Shown one piece after another: positions 1 to 6,834 of a stretch of 11,550 bases of DNA (positions within the stretch are counted from its first letter, which is position 1; the number at the start of each line of letters is the position of its first letter). A program made the translations under genes and the position numbers. This DNA comes from Candidatus Altarchaeota archaeon (GTDB taxonomy: Archaea > SpSt-1190): NCBI GenBank assembly GCA_018221025.1, contig JAAOXX010000039.1:1-11550 (forward strand), in the 5' to 3' direction. Below the pieces are notes generated by a model that saw nothing but the letters and a program-made list of their open reading frames with translations, searched no databases and was not told the DNA's origin.

Positions 1-724
1 ATTTCTTATTATCAACTGTGTCTACAATGTAAGTATTTGTAGAGAATTTTCCTCTCAACGCCTTAATGTCACTTTGAAGCACAACTTTTCCGTGATTGAG
101 AATTGTCACATGGTCAACTACTTTTTCCAATTCGTCGAGGATGTGGCTGCTGACAAAAATTGTCTTCCCTTCTTTTTTTGCAAGGTCTTTAATTTTTTCA
201 AGGACATCGAATCTCCCAATTGGGTCAAGATTTGCAGTCGGCTCATCTAAAATTAAAACTTCAGGATTGTGAATTAATGCTTGAATTAATCCAACTTTTT
301 GTTTCATACCTGCACTGAAATTCTTTGCATTCTTGTCTCTGAAATCACTGAGTCCCATCCAACCAAGTAACTCGTCGGCTCTTTCCTTTGCCTCATCGAT
401 TGGGACCCCACAGAGCTTTGCGTTGTAAACAAGAAAATCAAATGCTGAAAGTGAATAGAAACTGGGGTGTTCTGAGGAGTAGCCTATCTTTGCCTTGGCT
501 TCATTCTTGCCGGCAGCTATTCCAAAAATGTGTGCATTCCCGCCAGTTGGAGTAATTGCACCAGTAAGCATCTTAATGGTAGTAGTCTTTCCAGCGCCGT
601 TAGGACCAATAAACCCATGAACTGTTCCTTTCTCAATCTGCATGTCCAGTGAATTGACGGCGGTTAGTTTCTTGAAGAGTCCAAAGCTCTTAGTCAAGCC
701 ACTTGTTTCAATTGCTATCTCCAT
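1..724 (-). CDS. ABC transporter ATP-binding protein (3' end cut by window edge)
   Basis: ATPase subunit of an ABC transporter that would power an integral-membrane permease, most likely an ABC-2-like exporter of the CcmA/NatA type. About 241 residues are visible from ATG 724, and the frame is still open at base 1. Motifs seen: Walker A GPNGAGKT at residues 40-47, a Q-loop region SSEHP near 83-87 with Glu in place of the usual Gln, a signature FSAGM at 136-140 in place of LSGGQ, Walker B VLILDEPT at 156-163, and the switch His in SSH at 194. The gene overlaps the end of the upstream propeller gene by 10 bases (ATGGAGATAG carries both the start and the stop), so the two are co-transcribed and probably translationally coupled. 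The permease is expected downstream, outside the window. The substrate cannot be inferred. Confidence 0.95.
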   Translation of the reverse strand, partial: MEIAIETSGLTKSFGLFKKLTAVNSLDMQIEKGTVHGFIGPNGAGKTTTIKMLTGAITPTGGNAHIFGIAAGKNEAKAKIGYSSEHPSFYSLSAFDFLVYNAKLCGVPIDEAKERADELLGWMGLSDFRDKNAKNFSAGMKQKVGLIQALIHNPEVLILDEPTANLDPIGRFDVLEKIKDLAKKEGKTIFVSSHILDELEKVVDHVTILNHGKVVLQSDIKALRGKFSTNTYIVDTVDNKK

Positions 725-3700
725 TTTTTCACCGCCTTAAATCCTCCAAATACCAGTAAGATTCCAATGAGAATTGTGTTTAGGAATCCCAAATCAGCTG
801 AAGTAAATGTGTCAACTTCATATGTGAACAACTTTTCAAAACCATCTTCATTAGTAAGAGAAACTACAACAGTGTGTTCACCATTAGGAAGACGAATTTG
901 GAATTCGGATTTTCTGCCAGAACCAGTCGGCGAACCATCAACAATAACAGTCGTATAAAATCCAGAGTCTGTTGTAACTCCGATAACTGAGCCATCAACT
1001 ATGATTGTTGGCTCAGGAACTGCGGCGTCTTCTAAGTAGAATATTTCACCCGATGTTCCAATCAAAACTGTTTTATCACCATAGCTGAAAGTCTCTTTAA
1101 TATTTTGATTCAGGTATGCTTCCATTCGGTCTCCCGTAATATTGTAGACACCCCACCTTCCCCGAGAACTCCCACCCCCATCCATCTGACCAGGCATAGT
1201 GAATACGAGCAAGTCTCCAAATCGTTGCATATCCGATACGTATTGCCATTCATCTGAGCCACCGTCTGAATTATCAGGCTCACCATCAGGGTAAACTGTT
1301 TTCAAAATCTCTTTAGTTTGTCCATCAAAGAAAATCAGCATGGTTGATTCATCACCCCATCTCTTTGTTGCCCCTATTACAATTTCGTTGTATCCGTCGT
1401 CATTCATATCGGGAACAATTTCAACAGGCATCACTTTTCCATACGCATTCCAGACATTCCAAAATTCACTAATTCCAGTGTACTCAAATTTGTATGTAGG
1501 TGAAAACACGGTTAATACTGGGCCATTCGATTCATACAAAACTGCGTTCTCCGGTTTCCCATCACCATCGATATCTCCAATAGCTAATTTACTAAAGAAT
1601 TGGTGGGCAGAATAAGAGAATCTTTGTCTACCATCTCTGGAACTAACTAAAAAGATGTTATTTGGGCGATTCTCAACCCATTGTGAAATTATGAAGTCCT
1701 GAGTTCCGTCGCCATCAATATCTTCGATGTTTTTCATATCGTTGGCATTTACATTTTTGTATGTTGACTGCCACTTAATTGTTCCATCACTCAGAATCAC
1801 CGAGACATTTCCTTCCCAAGTTCCAATTAAGAATTCACCGACACCGTCTCCAGAAAAATCATCAACACACATAACCGCCCCATTTCCATTGTACCAAGGG
1901 GCCGTATATTTCTTTGTAAGATTTTCAGAACTATCATATCTCCATGTCTGTGCATCCTTAAACAAAAGCTCACTCATATTAGTTCCATCAAGAACTACAA
2001 CATATGAATCTGCACTGACTACGATATCAAGCACCCCATCACCATTGTAATCACAAGTATCAGTTTTTTCAATTCGAGTTCCAAGCAAATAATCTTGCTC
2101 ATGACCGATAACGTGTTTAAGGGCTTCCATAATTTCAAGGGGAACTGGAAGTCTGCTCAAGATTCCAGACCATAATAACATGGTGTTCATATCGTAACCG
2201 AGATTCTCCCCGTATTTGAAATCGTCTGGAATGTTATCCAATAAAGAGAAGCTGTAATTTTGTAGAGAAGCCATTAAGGTTTCATTAGTAAGGTACTCAT
2301 CAAGCCCCCCTCCATATTTGGCGGATGATGCATTTCTTATCCATGAAGTTCCATTGCTTATGCTTGTAACAACGAGTCTGTCATTTCCACTTGCAGAATA
2401 TCTTGAAACCACGAAGTTTCCAACAACATGAATATTGGACAGGAATCCTTCTTTTGCAAAAGTTTCTGGAAGAGAATAAATCCACTTGACCTCGTCTTCA
2501 ACTGCAAATAGTGAATAAAATTGAGGATTGCCTCCTTGAGAGTATTCATCTGCAGTAAAGAAAATCGTCGTGTCACCGGCATCAATTGCACTTACTTTTG
2601 ATGCTTGTGGCATATACCACTCTATGTTTCCCAGTGAATCAAGGAGCTTAATTTCGCACGAACTTGCAATTAAGATGTCGCCACGGACCAATATTTTATG
2701 GTCTGTTTTTTCACATGAAACCCCTGTAAATTCAAGGGTTCTCAAAAGTTCGCCTGTGGTCTTAGAAAACACATCAACTACTTCAAGAGCGCTTCGTGTA
2801 ATTGAGAACACATAGACTTCATCACCATAGATATCCACATCCAAAACCCCTGTATCTTTTTCCCACAAAAGCGAAGTTCCGTCGAAAACAGCAAGACTTT
2901 CAGAAGTATAAACAACTGTAAAGTCTCCGTCTTGTTTGAGCTTCAGATTTTCAAACATACTCATGCCGTATCCAGTTTCTCTTCGGTTATTGTAATAATA
3001 AGAATAAAGTTGAGATGAAGTATATTTTTGCAACTGGTAACTGTCTTCGTTTTCCAAAAATCTAACATATCCATCTTCGCATGTGGCAATGAGGCTTTCA
3101 CTAATTTCCCATACCGAACGAGGATACTTGTCAATCGTTTGGTTTGAAACTTGGTCAAGCAGCAGGAATTCTTGGCAAAGATTATTCTTACTTACAAGAT
3201 TCAACTGGGAATCAATCTCATAAACTATGCCATCTTGGGTGGCTAGATAAAATCCACCTGATTCAACAAAATCCCATATATCCGATTCAGCAGTGAAGTT
3301 TCCAACTAAGTCTCCTGATTCTGAGAAGAAATAGAGAGTGTATCCGGATGCGACTCCGAATCCCTTTGATGTGTACTTCGTCGTCCAGCTTCGGGTTTGT
3401 TTTTGGTCCCAGATTAATGAGACATCGAAGACATCCATCAGGGGTTCATAGTCCCATAAGGGTGTGAGTTCGGGAAAACCGAATGCCCTAATATTTGGAA
3501 AATTTTGAGAAGTCATTGAAACAACCATTATCCCATTGTGCACTGAAAAGTCAGATACGCCTTCGAGACTGAGTTGATTTTCTAAGACTCCGTTTTCATC
3601 AAAAACATACAATATTCCTTGTGTTGCGACAACGTACTTATCATCAATTTTGTCGAGTGCTGTTGGGCTTCCACCTGCAAAATAATTAATCTGCGAGGAA

Positions 3701-3744
3701 AAAGCTACTGAAAACAAGAGCAAACAGGTCAGTAAAGCCCGCAC
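715..3744 (-). CDS. Secreted, C-terminally anchored beta-propeller protein with FG-GAP/VCBS-like repeats
   Basis: A 1009-residue surface protein, function unknown. Residues 1-17 form a signal peptide (short basic start, then LLTCLLLFSVAF). The N-terminal half is beta-rich with PQQ/WD-like blade motifs. Five acidic loops of the D-x-[DNS]-x-D-G calcium type follow at about residues 563 (DYNGDG), 626 (DDFSGDG), 672 (DIDGDG), 720 (DIDGDG) and 776 (DMNDDG), each followed by a hydrophobic strand as in FG-GAP/integrin-like propellers. A small beta domain (about 905-975, IIVDGS and LPNGEHTV) precedes a membrane helix at about 980-1003 and a KKWR stop-transfer tail. The bulk should lie outside the cell. 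The start is GTG with a TATA box about 25 bp upstream, so it is probably leaderless. It overlaps the ABC ATPase gene, suggesting a sensor, binding or scaffold role for that transporter. That role is inferred from position only. Confidence 0.9.
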   Translation of the reverse strand: MRALLTCLLLFSVAFSSQINYFAGGSPTALDKIDDKYVVATQGILYVFDENGVLENQLSLEGVSDFSVHNGIMVVSMTSQNFPNIRAFGFPELTPLWDYEPLMDVFDVSLIWDQKQTRSWTTKYTSKGFGVASGYTLYFFSESGDLVGNFTAESDIWDFVESGGFYLATQDGIVYEIDSQLNLVSKNNLCQEFLLLDQVSNQTIDKYPRSVWEISESLIATCEDGYVRFLENEDSYQLQKYTSSQLYSYYYNNRRETGYGMSMFENLKLKQDGDFTVVYTSESLAVFDGTSLLWEKDTGVLDVDIYGDEVYVFSITRSALEVVDVFSKTTGELLRTLEFTGVSCEKTDHKILVRGDILIASSCEIKLLDSLGNIEWYMPQASKVSAIDAGDTTIFFTADEYSQGGNPQFYSLFAVEDEVKWIYSLPETFAKEGFLSNIHVVGNFVVSRYSASGNDRLVVTSISNGTSWIRNASSAKYGGGLDEYLTNETLMASLQNYSFSLLDNIPDDFKYGENLGYDMNTMLLWSGILSRLPVPLEIMEALKHVIGHEQDYLLGTRIEKTDTCDYNGDGVLDIVVSADSYVVVLDGTNMSELLFKDAQTWRYDSSENLTKKYTAPWYNGNGAVMCVDDFSGDGVGEFLIGTWEGNVSVILSDGTIKWQSTYKNVNANDMKNIEDIDGDGTQDFIISQWVENRPNNIFLVSSRDGRQRFSYSAHQFFSKLAIGDIDGDGKPENAVLYESNGPVLTVFSPTYKFEYTGISEFWNVWNAYGKVMPVEIVPDMNDDGYNEIVIGATKRWGDESTMLIFFDGQTKEILKTVYPDGEPDNSDGGSDEWQYVSDMQRFGDLLVFTMPGQMDGGGSSRGRWGVYNITGDRMEAYLNQNIKETFSYGDKTVLIGTSGEIFYLEDAAVPEPTIIVDGSVIGVTTDSGFYTTVIVDGSPTGSGRKSEFQIRLPNGEHTVVVSLTNEDGFEKLFTYEVDTFTSADLGFLNTILIGILLVFGGFKAVKKWR
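729..736 (-). promoter_or_regulatory. Ribosome binding site of the ABC ATPase gene
   Basis: On the minus strand GGCGGTGA lies four bases before ATG 724. It matches the archaeal anti-Shine-Dalgarno complement and fixes the start. It lies inside the coding end of the upstream gene, as expected for a coupled downstream cistron. Confidence 0.7.
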
Positions 3745-3762
3745 AATAACAGTATTGTCAGG

Positions 3763-3770
3763 TGTATAAA
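3763..3770 (-). promoter_or_regulatory. TATA box of the propeller-ABC operon
   Basis: TTTATACA on the minus strand is centred about 23-25 bases before GTG 3744. Transcription would start at or within a base or two of the start codon, giving a leaderless mRNA. No ribosome binding site is seen, which agrees. Confidence 0.6.
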
Positions 3771-3780
3771 TGGTTTAAAA

Positions 3781-3900
3781 CAGGGGCTTCGCCCCTTGTA
3801 TCCCCACAGTCACGCTAAAGCGTGACAGTTTGATTAAACGTTTGATCAAAATCCCATTTTGGTCAAGGTTTTGGAACGGAGCCCGAAGGGCGGAGTGAGA
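3781..3900. repeat. Cluster of four hairpins between tRNA-Glu and the propeller promoter
   Basis: This intergenic stretch has four consecutive inverted repeats. AGGGGC-TTC-GCCCCT lies at 3782-3796. GTCACGCT-AA-AGCGTGAC, an 8-bp perfect stem, lies at 3809-3826. An 11-bp stem with one G-T wobble around a CCC loop lies at 3842-3866. GCCC-GAA-GGGC lies at 3881-3891. They sit downstream of the minus-strand tRNA-Glu and upstream of the propeller promoter, so they could end the tRNA transcript or be a dispersed intergenic palindromic repeat unit. No coding potential is seen. The GC-rich hairpins contrast with the AT-rich surroundings. Confidence 0.65.
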
Positions 3901-3910
3901 AAAGCTTGAG

Positions 3911-3985
3911 TGCCCCAAGCGGGATTTGAACCCGCGTCACTGGCTTGAAAGGCCAGCATCCTTGGCCGGGCTGGACGATTGGGGC
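3911..3985 (-). tRNA. tRNA-Glu (anticodon UUC)
   Basis: A 75-nt cloverleaf folds on the minus strand. The acceptor is GCCCCAA/TTGGGGC with discriminator A. The D stem is GTCC/GGAT with loop AGCCCGGCCAA. The anticodon stem is CTGGC/GCCAG with loop CTTTCAA, giving anticodon TTC, which decodes GAA/GAG. The variable loop is TGAC, and the T arm is GCGGG-TTCAAAT-CCCGC. CCA is not encoded (CTC follows), so it must be added after transcription, which is usual in archaea. No intron is present. The D loop and T arm look like archaeal tRNA-Glu. It lies 33 bp downstream of rps17e on the same strand. Confidence 0.97.
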
Positions 3986-4000
3986 AACTAGATTAAAGTT

Positions 4001-4009
4001 GTATTTATC
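4001..4009 (-). promoter_or_regulatory. TATA-like box for tRNA-Glu
   Basis: GATAAATAC on the minus strand is centred about 20 bases before the tRNA 5' end, in the short gap after the rps17e stop. A run of six T lies between that stop and the box and could end the rps17e transcript. The match to the consensus is moderate. Confidence 0.4.
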
Positions 4010-4018
4010 GTTAAAAAA

Positions 4019-4207
4019 CTATTCCTTTTGTCTGAAAAGTGTAGTAACATATCCGGCAACCATGTTTCTCAGTCTTTTACTTGGAAAAATTAACAAATCT
4101 GAGACGGCTCTCTTATTATGCTCAAACTCACTATTGAATCGTTCTGGAAACGACGCCAAAACCTTCCTTGACGTTCTCTTAACCAGCGTTGGTCTAACTT
4201 TACCCAC
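4019..4207 (-). CDS. rps17e: 30S ribosomal protein S17e
   Basis: Small-subunit ribosomal protein found in archaea and eukaryotes but not bacteria. The protein is about 62 residues from GTG 4207. It starts MGKVRPTLVKR and contains FEHNKRAV, SKRLRN and the AGYVT signature typical of S17e. A six-codon-longer frame from GTG 4225 is open, but S17e proteins normally begin MGxVR, and GGAG sits 7 bases before GTG 4207, so the shorter start is preferred. The gene is upstream of tRNA-Glu and divergent from the winged-helix operon, with a shared AT-rich promoter. This gene is the clearest single evidence that the window is archaeal. Confidence 0.93.
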   Translation of the reverse strand: MGKVRPTLVKRTSRKVLASFPERFNSEFEHNKRAVSDLLIFPSKRLRNMVAGYVTTLFRQKE

Positions 4208-4265
4208 ATTGGGACTCCATCTCACCCATTAAAAGACTTATCATGCCGAGGGTTCCGTATATACC

Positions 4266-4278
4266 TTTATAAATTTAT
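4266..4278. promoter_or_regulatory. Shared bidirectional TATA region (rps17e and winged-helix operon)
   Basis: The self-complementary TTTATAAA at 4266-4273, extended by TTTAT, can serve as a TATA box on both strands. On the plus strand, transcription would begin near 4295, just before ATG 4304. On the minus strand it would begin near 4245, giving a leader of about 38 nt that includes the rps17e binding site. The gap between the divergent genes is under 100 bp, and no other TATA-like sequence is evident in it. Confidence 0.55.
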
Positions 4279-4303
4279 GAAATCAGGTCTCTCGGTGTAA
4301 TAG

Positions 4304-4522
4304 ATGACATTAAGTCCAAATGCAATGAAAGTATACGAAGCGCTCAAGACGTTCGGTGCAAACTCATCAGAGAAGATTAAGAGTGCAGATCAAGTAATGG
4401 AAAAGGCAAAGCTCGGAAAAGGCCAAATAAATGCAGCTTTAGCGGAGCTACAAAAGAATAAGGTAGTCAAGAGAATGGCTAGGTCGAAACGAGCTGGTTA
4501 TTACATCATAAAAGATATTTAA
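4304..4522 (+). CDS. Small winged-helix-turn-helix DNA-binding protein
   Basis: 72 residues, basic, essentially a single winged-helix domain. The pattern is helix (SPNAMKVYEALKTFG), helix (SADQVMEKAKL), recognition helix (GKGQINAALAELQKNKVV) and a beta wing (KRMARSKRAGYYIIKDI). This resembles MarR/Lrp-type archaeal regulators without a ligand domain. ATG 4304 has GGTG 6 bases upstream and lies about 9 bases after the predicted transcription start. ATG 4325 is an alternative. The gene ends 10 bp before the secreted Ig-like protein gene, so the two form an operon. It could regulate the shared divergent promoter, or act as a chromatin-associated factor. The specific target is not known. Confidence 0.8.
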   Translation: MTLSPNAMKVYEALKTFGANSSEKIKSADQVMEKAKLGKGQINAALAELQKNKVVKRMARSKRAGYYIIKDI

Positions 4523-4532
4523 GAGTGGTAGA

Positions 4533-5840
4533 ATGAAGAAGCTAACCGTTATTATGCTGGTTATGGCACTTGGTTTTGCTTCTGATATTTCTGCAGTTTT
4601 TACTCCGAGTACATCAACAATCCAATATGGTGAAGGTACAACTTTTACTCTCAGCGTAACAAATAATGGAGACATAGCAACTACAATTCAAGTTTCACTT
4701 ACAGGAGACCCAACATGGATAAGAGTTACCCCAGGAAGCTTGTATTTGTATCCTGGAACGACTAAAAACTCTATATTTTATTTCAGCAATACTGCAACCC
4801 CGAATTCTTACATTTACAGAGTTGAACTGTTGGATAATGGCACCATGGCATGGGAAGGACTACTTGTAGTTAATGTAGAGGGTGATGGATACACGGCTAC
4901 TGAGACTCCAAGTGATGATGTAAAAATTCTCAATATGCATGTTCCAAATGAAGTAAATCCAGGAGAAACAATTATAGTTAATTTAGAAGTATCTGAAAAT
5001 CTGATTCCATCAGATGTAGAAATCATACTATTGAAAGAAGGAAATGAAATTGTTACAGTTTCTGAGCCACTCGACAGGATTCAAAAGAGTTTCACAGTTC
5101 AGGTTCCTGAGAGTGAAGAAGCAGGTAATTACACAATCCGAGCACATCTCTTAGGAAAGGGAATCTCCAATGAAACAAGTATTGAAATTGTTGAATTGAG
5201 TAAGGTTGAAATCCGAAGCGAAATTACAAAGAAGCTCTTAGGAAGAGAAGTCGTTTTCATTGCAAAGAATATTGGAAACACTCTCAAAGAAGGCTACGTA
5301 ACTAAACAAATTAGTTTCTGGGATAGACCCTTGTTAGAAGCCTCACCTAATCCTGAAATAACCAAAGATGGTTTCACATACACTATGAATTGGGGATACA
5401 CAATTGCTCCGGGAGACGAGAGAATTGTTGCATCTTATTCAGTTGATTATATTCCATACAGCATTATTGGAGTCCTACTCCTGATTGCAGTAATTTTAAT
5501 TCTTCAGAAGCCTGAGGCAGTTGAAGTCAAGAAGAGTTTTGAGCACTTAGCTGGCGCTGACCACTCAAAAATAAAGGTTAAGATTGTAGTTTCAAACAGT
5601 TCAGATGAAGTAGTTGAGAATGTAGTTGTAACCGACCTCATTCCGGGAATTGCCCACTTGAAGAAGGCATACGTTGTAAAGCCAAAGGCAAAGAAGCAGA
5701 AGGATGGAACTATGCTCACTTGGGATCTTGGGAAACTAACTTCCGGAGAGGAAAGACTTTTCTCTTATGAGCTTGTTTTGAGTTTTGGAATTATTGGGAA
5801 GCTTGACTTGCCAAAACCATCAATCACTTGGAATCAATAA
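4533..5840 (+). CDS. Signal-peptide, Ig-like/DUF11-like single-pass membrane protein
   Basis: 435 residues, not assigned to a named family. A signal peptide covers about residues 1-21 (KKLTVIMLVMALGFA). Beta-rich Ig-like modules follow: one at about 22-115 with the VTNNGD...VSL pattern of CARDB/NEW3-type domains, one at about 128-222 (VNPGETIIVNLEV), and a third at about 225-306. A membrane helix lies at 308-325 (SIIGVLLLIAVILIL). About 105 residues come after it, including NSSDEVVENVVVTDLIPG (about 355-372) and TWDLGKLTSGEE, which look like a DUF11-type repeat. With a cleaved signal peptide, that last domain would be in the cytoplasm, which is unusual for this fold. The gene follows the winged-helix gene by 10 bp. 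Its last 17 bases overlap the end of the convergent kinase gene. Confidence 0.85.
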   Translation: MKKLTVIMLVMALGFASDISAVFTPSTSTIQYGEGTTFTLSVTNNGDIATTIQVSLTGDPTWIRVTPGSLYLYPGTTKNSIFYFSNTATPNSYIYRVELLDNGTMAWEGLLVVNVEGDGYTATETPSDDVKILNMHVPNEVNPGETIIVNLEVSENLIPSDVEIILLKEGNEIVTVSEPLDRIQKSFTVQVPESEEAGNYTIRAHLLGKGISNETSIEIVELSKVEIRSEITKKLLGREVVFIAKNIGNTLKEGYVTKQISFWDRPLLEASPNPEITKDGFTYTMNWGYTIAPGDERIVASYSVDYIPYSIIGVLLLIAVILILQKPEAVEVKKSFEHLAGADHSKIKVKIVVSNSSDEVVENVVVTDLIPGIAHLKKAYVVKPKAKKQKDGTMLTWDLGKLTSGEERLFSYELVLSFGIIGKLDLPKPSITWNQ

Positions 5841-6318
5841 AATCTATAATGGGCGCGAGTTTTAGAGTTGTTTTGTACGCTTTTCCAAGTCTAATTATGC
5901 CGGGGTAGAATCTATTTAGGAACATTAAGAATTGTGTGACATTGCCCTTTCCTTTTTTGGCCCTCTCAAAATCAATGAGTTTAACCCCTTTCTTTGTTAA
6001 TATGAAGTGTTTGTGTGGTCGGTGGCTCTCTTCTTTCATAATTTTGAGCTCGTCTAATTGATGCAGGGCATGTAAGAAGTATCTAGCAGAGAGCCTGATT
6101 TCATCGTCGCTCATCTGTTTAATTGACAGGCCCTTGACTCTTGACATGACAATCACGCTTCCAATTTTGAAGTATGGTGTTGGTGCAAATCCTAAGGGCT
6201 TGAGTTGTTTCAAAAACTTCCATTCTTTCTCCGTATTTTTCGACATGTGTTCCTTGAAAATCTTAATTGCAAATGGACCCACTAACCACACGCTTGAGTG
6301 CTTTCCTTCGTGTCTCAC
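5824..6318 (-). CDS. Predicted small Ser/Thr kinase, COG2112-like (RIO/Bud32-like fold)
   Basis: 164 residues, short for a kinase. Visible parts: a glycine-loop-like GKHSSVWLV at residues 5-13, the VAIK-type lysine in FAIKIF (K19), a helix-C acidic patch near E31, a hinge-like VIVMSRVKG at about 55-63, HRPHKH at 99-104 where the HRD-type catalytic loop would be, and LIDFERA at 114-120 as the DFG-equivalent metal site (D116). The HRPxKH...DFERA arrangement is how I remember the archaeal family COG2112, annotated as predicted Ser/Thr kinase. No Asp occupies the usual HxD site. Start GTG 6318 follows an in-frame TAG four codons upstream, and a TATA-like box lies about 24 bp upstream, so it is probably leaderless. 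It overlaps the convergent gene by 17 bp. The substrate is unknown. Confidence 0.78.
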   Translation of the reverse strand: MRHEGKHSSVWLVGPFAIKIFKEHMSKNTEKEWKFLKQLKPLGFAPTPYFKIGSVIVMSRVKGLSIKQMSDDEIRLSARYFLHALHQLDELKIMKEESHRPHKHFILTKKGVKLIDFERAKKGKGNVTQFLMFLNRFYPGIIRLGKAYKTTLKLAPIIDFIDSK

Positions 6319-6337
6319 ACTTGTCTACTGCGCGTAT

Positions 6338-6346
6338 GATTAAAAG
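6338..6346 (-). promoter_or_regulatory. TATA-like box for the kinase gene
   Basis: CTTTTAATC on the minus strand is centred about 24 bases before GTG 6318. This is the spacing expected if transcription starts at the start codon. The sequence is weak as a TATA box, and position is the main support. Confidence 0.4.
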
Positions 6347-6378
6347 CTCAATTGGTCTTCGACACTTGCCTGAGTCAC

Positions 6379-6390
6379 GCTTAACTATGA
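6379..6390 (+). promoter_or_regulatory. TATA-like box for the HIT operon
   Basis: GCTTAACTATGA is centred about 25 bases before GTG 6409. No ribosome binding site precedes that GTG, so a leaderless transcript is likely. It is a weak consensus match. Confidence 0.35.
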
Positions 6391-6408
6391 ACTTGAAGAC
6401 TCTTTATT

Positions 6409-6834
6409 GTGGGAGAGAAAAGCATCTTCAGCAAAATAATAAGTGGTGAAGTAAAGGGTTGGAAAGTCTTTGAAGACGAGAAGGCCTGTGCTTTTCTTGA
6501 TGCTTTCCCAGTGACGGAGGGGCACGTTATTGTGGCCTTCAAAGGGGAAGACTCGGATATTTTCGATATATCTGACACAGATTTTATCCACCTGGCAATG
6601 GTTTCAAGGAAGATAGCTCAAACAATGAAGAAAAAACTGAATGCAGACTTCGTGAATATCATAACAGCTCAAAGTATGATAAAGCACGCGTTTATACACG
6701 TAGTTCCGCGATATGACCATGACCTCATGGGTATTGTACCGGATATGGAAAATAAGCGCCAGATTGCAAAAGAAGAGATGACAAAATTACAGGGGAAAAT
6801 AAGGGGTGGACTAGATGTTAACAAAAAAGCTTGA
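6409..6834 (+). CDS. HIT-family protein with the catalytic histidine replaced by Phe
   Basis: 141 residues, the usual size for histidine-triad nucleotide hydrolases/transferases. The N-terminus (SIFSKIISGEV, then VFEDEKACAFLD and VTEGHVIVAFK) matches the HIT pattern closely, which supports GTG 6409 as the start. The histidine triad, normally HxHxHxx followed by PR, reads H93-A-F95-I-H97-V-V-P-R: the first and third His are kept, but the middle one, the nucleophile in Hint/Fhit proteins, is Phe (TTT at 6691-6693). The usual N-x-G-x-x-A-G-Q lead-in is also altered (NIITAQS). A protein that binds nucleotides but does not hydrolyse them is a reasonable inference. The last 20 bases overlap the next gene, which has its own GGGGTGG site, so the two are coupled. 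Confidence 0.88.
   Translation: MGEKSIFSKIISGEVKGWKVFEDEKACAFLDAFPVTEGHVIVAFKGEDSDIFDISDTDFIHLAMVSRKIAQTMKKKLNADFVNIITAQSMIKHAFIHVVPRYDHDLMGIVPDMENKRQIAKEEMTKLQGKIRGGLDVNKKA

Noticed and set aside
767..958. Plus-strand open frame inside the propeller gene, with others at 1340-1615, 1727-2050 and 2570-2815
   Set aside because: They are antisense to a well supported 1009-residue protein, have no promoter or binding site and no recognisable protein features.
3781..3900. CRISPR array
   Set aside because: The inverted repeats are all different from one another, and there are no equal spacers or repeated units.
3911..3985. tRNA intron
   Set aside because: The cloverleaf is continuous at 75 nt with a normal seven-base anticodon loop.
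3945..4232. Plus-strand open frame across tRNA-Glu and rps17e
   Set aside because: It is antisense to a perfect tRNA and a recognisable ribosomal protein.
6267..6449. Small plus-strand gene between the kinase and HIT genes
   Set aside because: It overlaps the kinase start and HIT start in another frame, has no binding site and shows no protein-like pattern.
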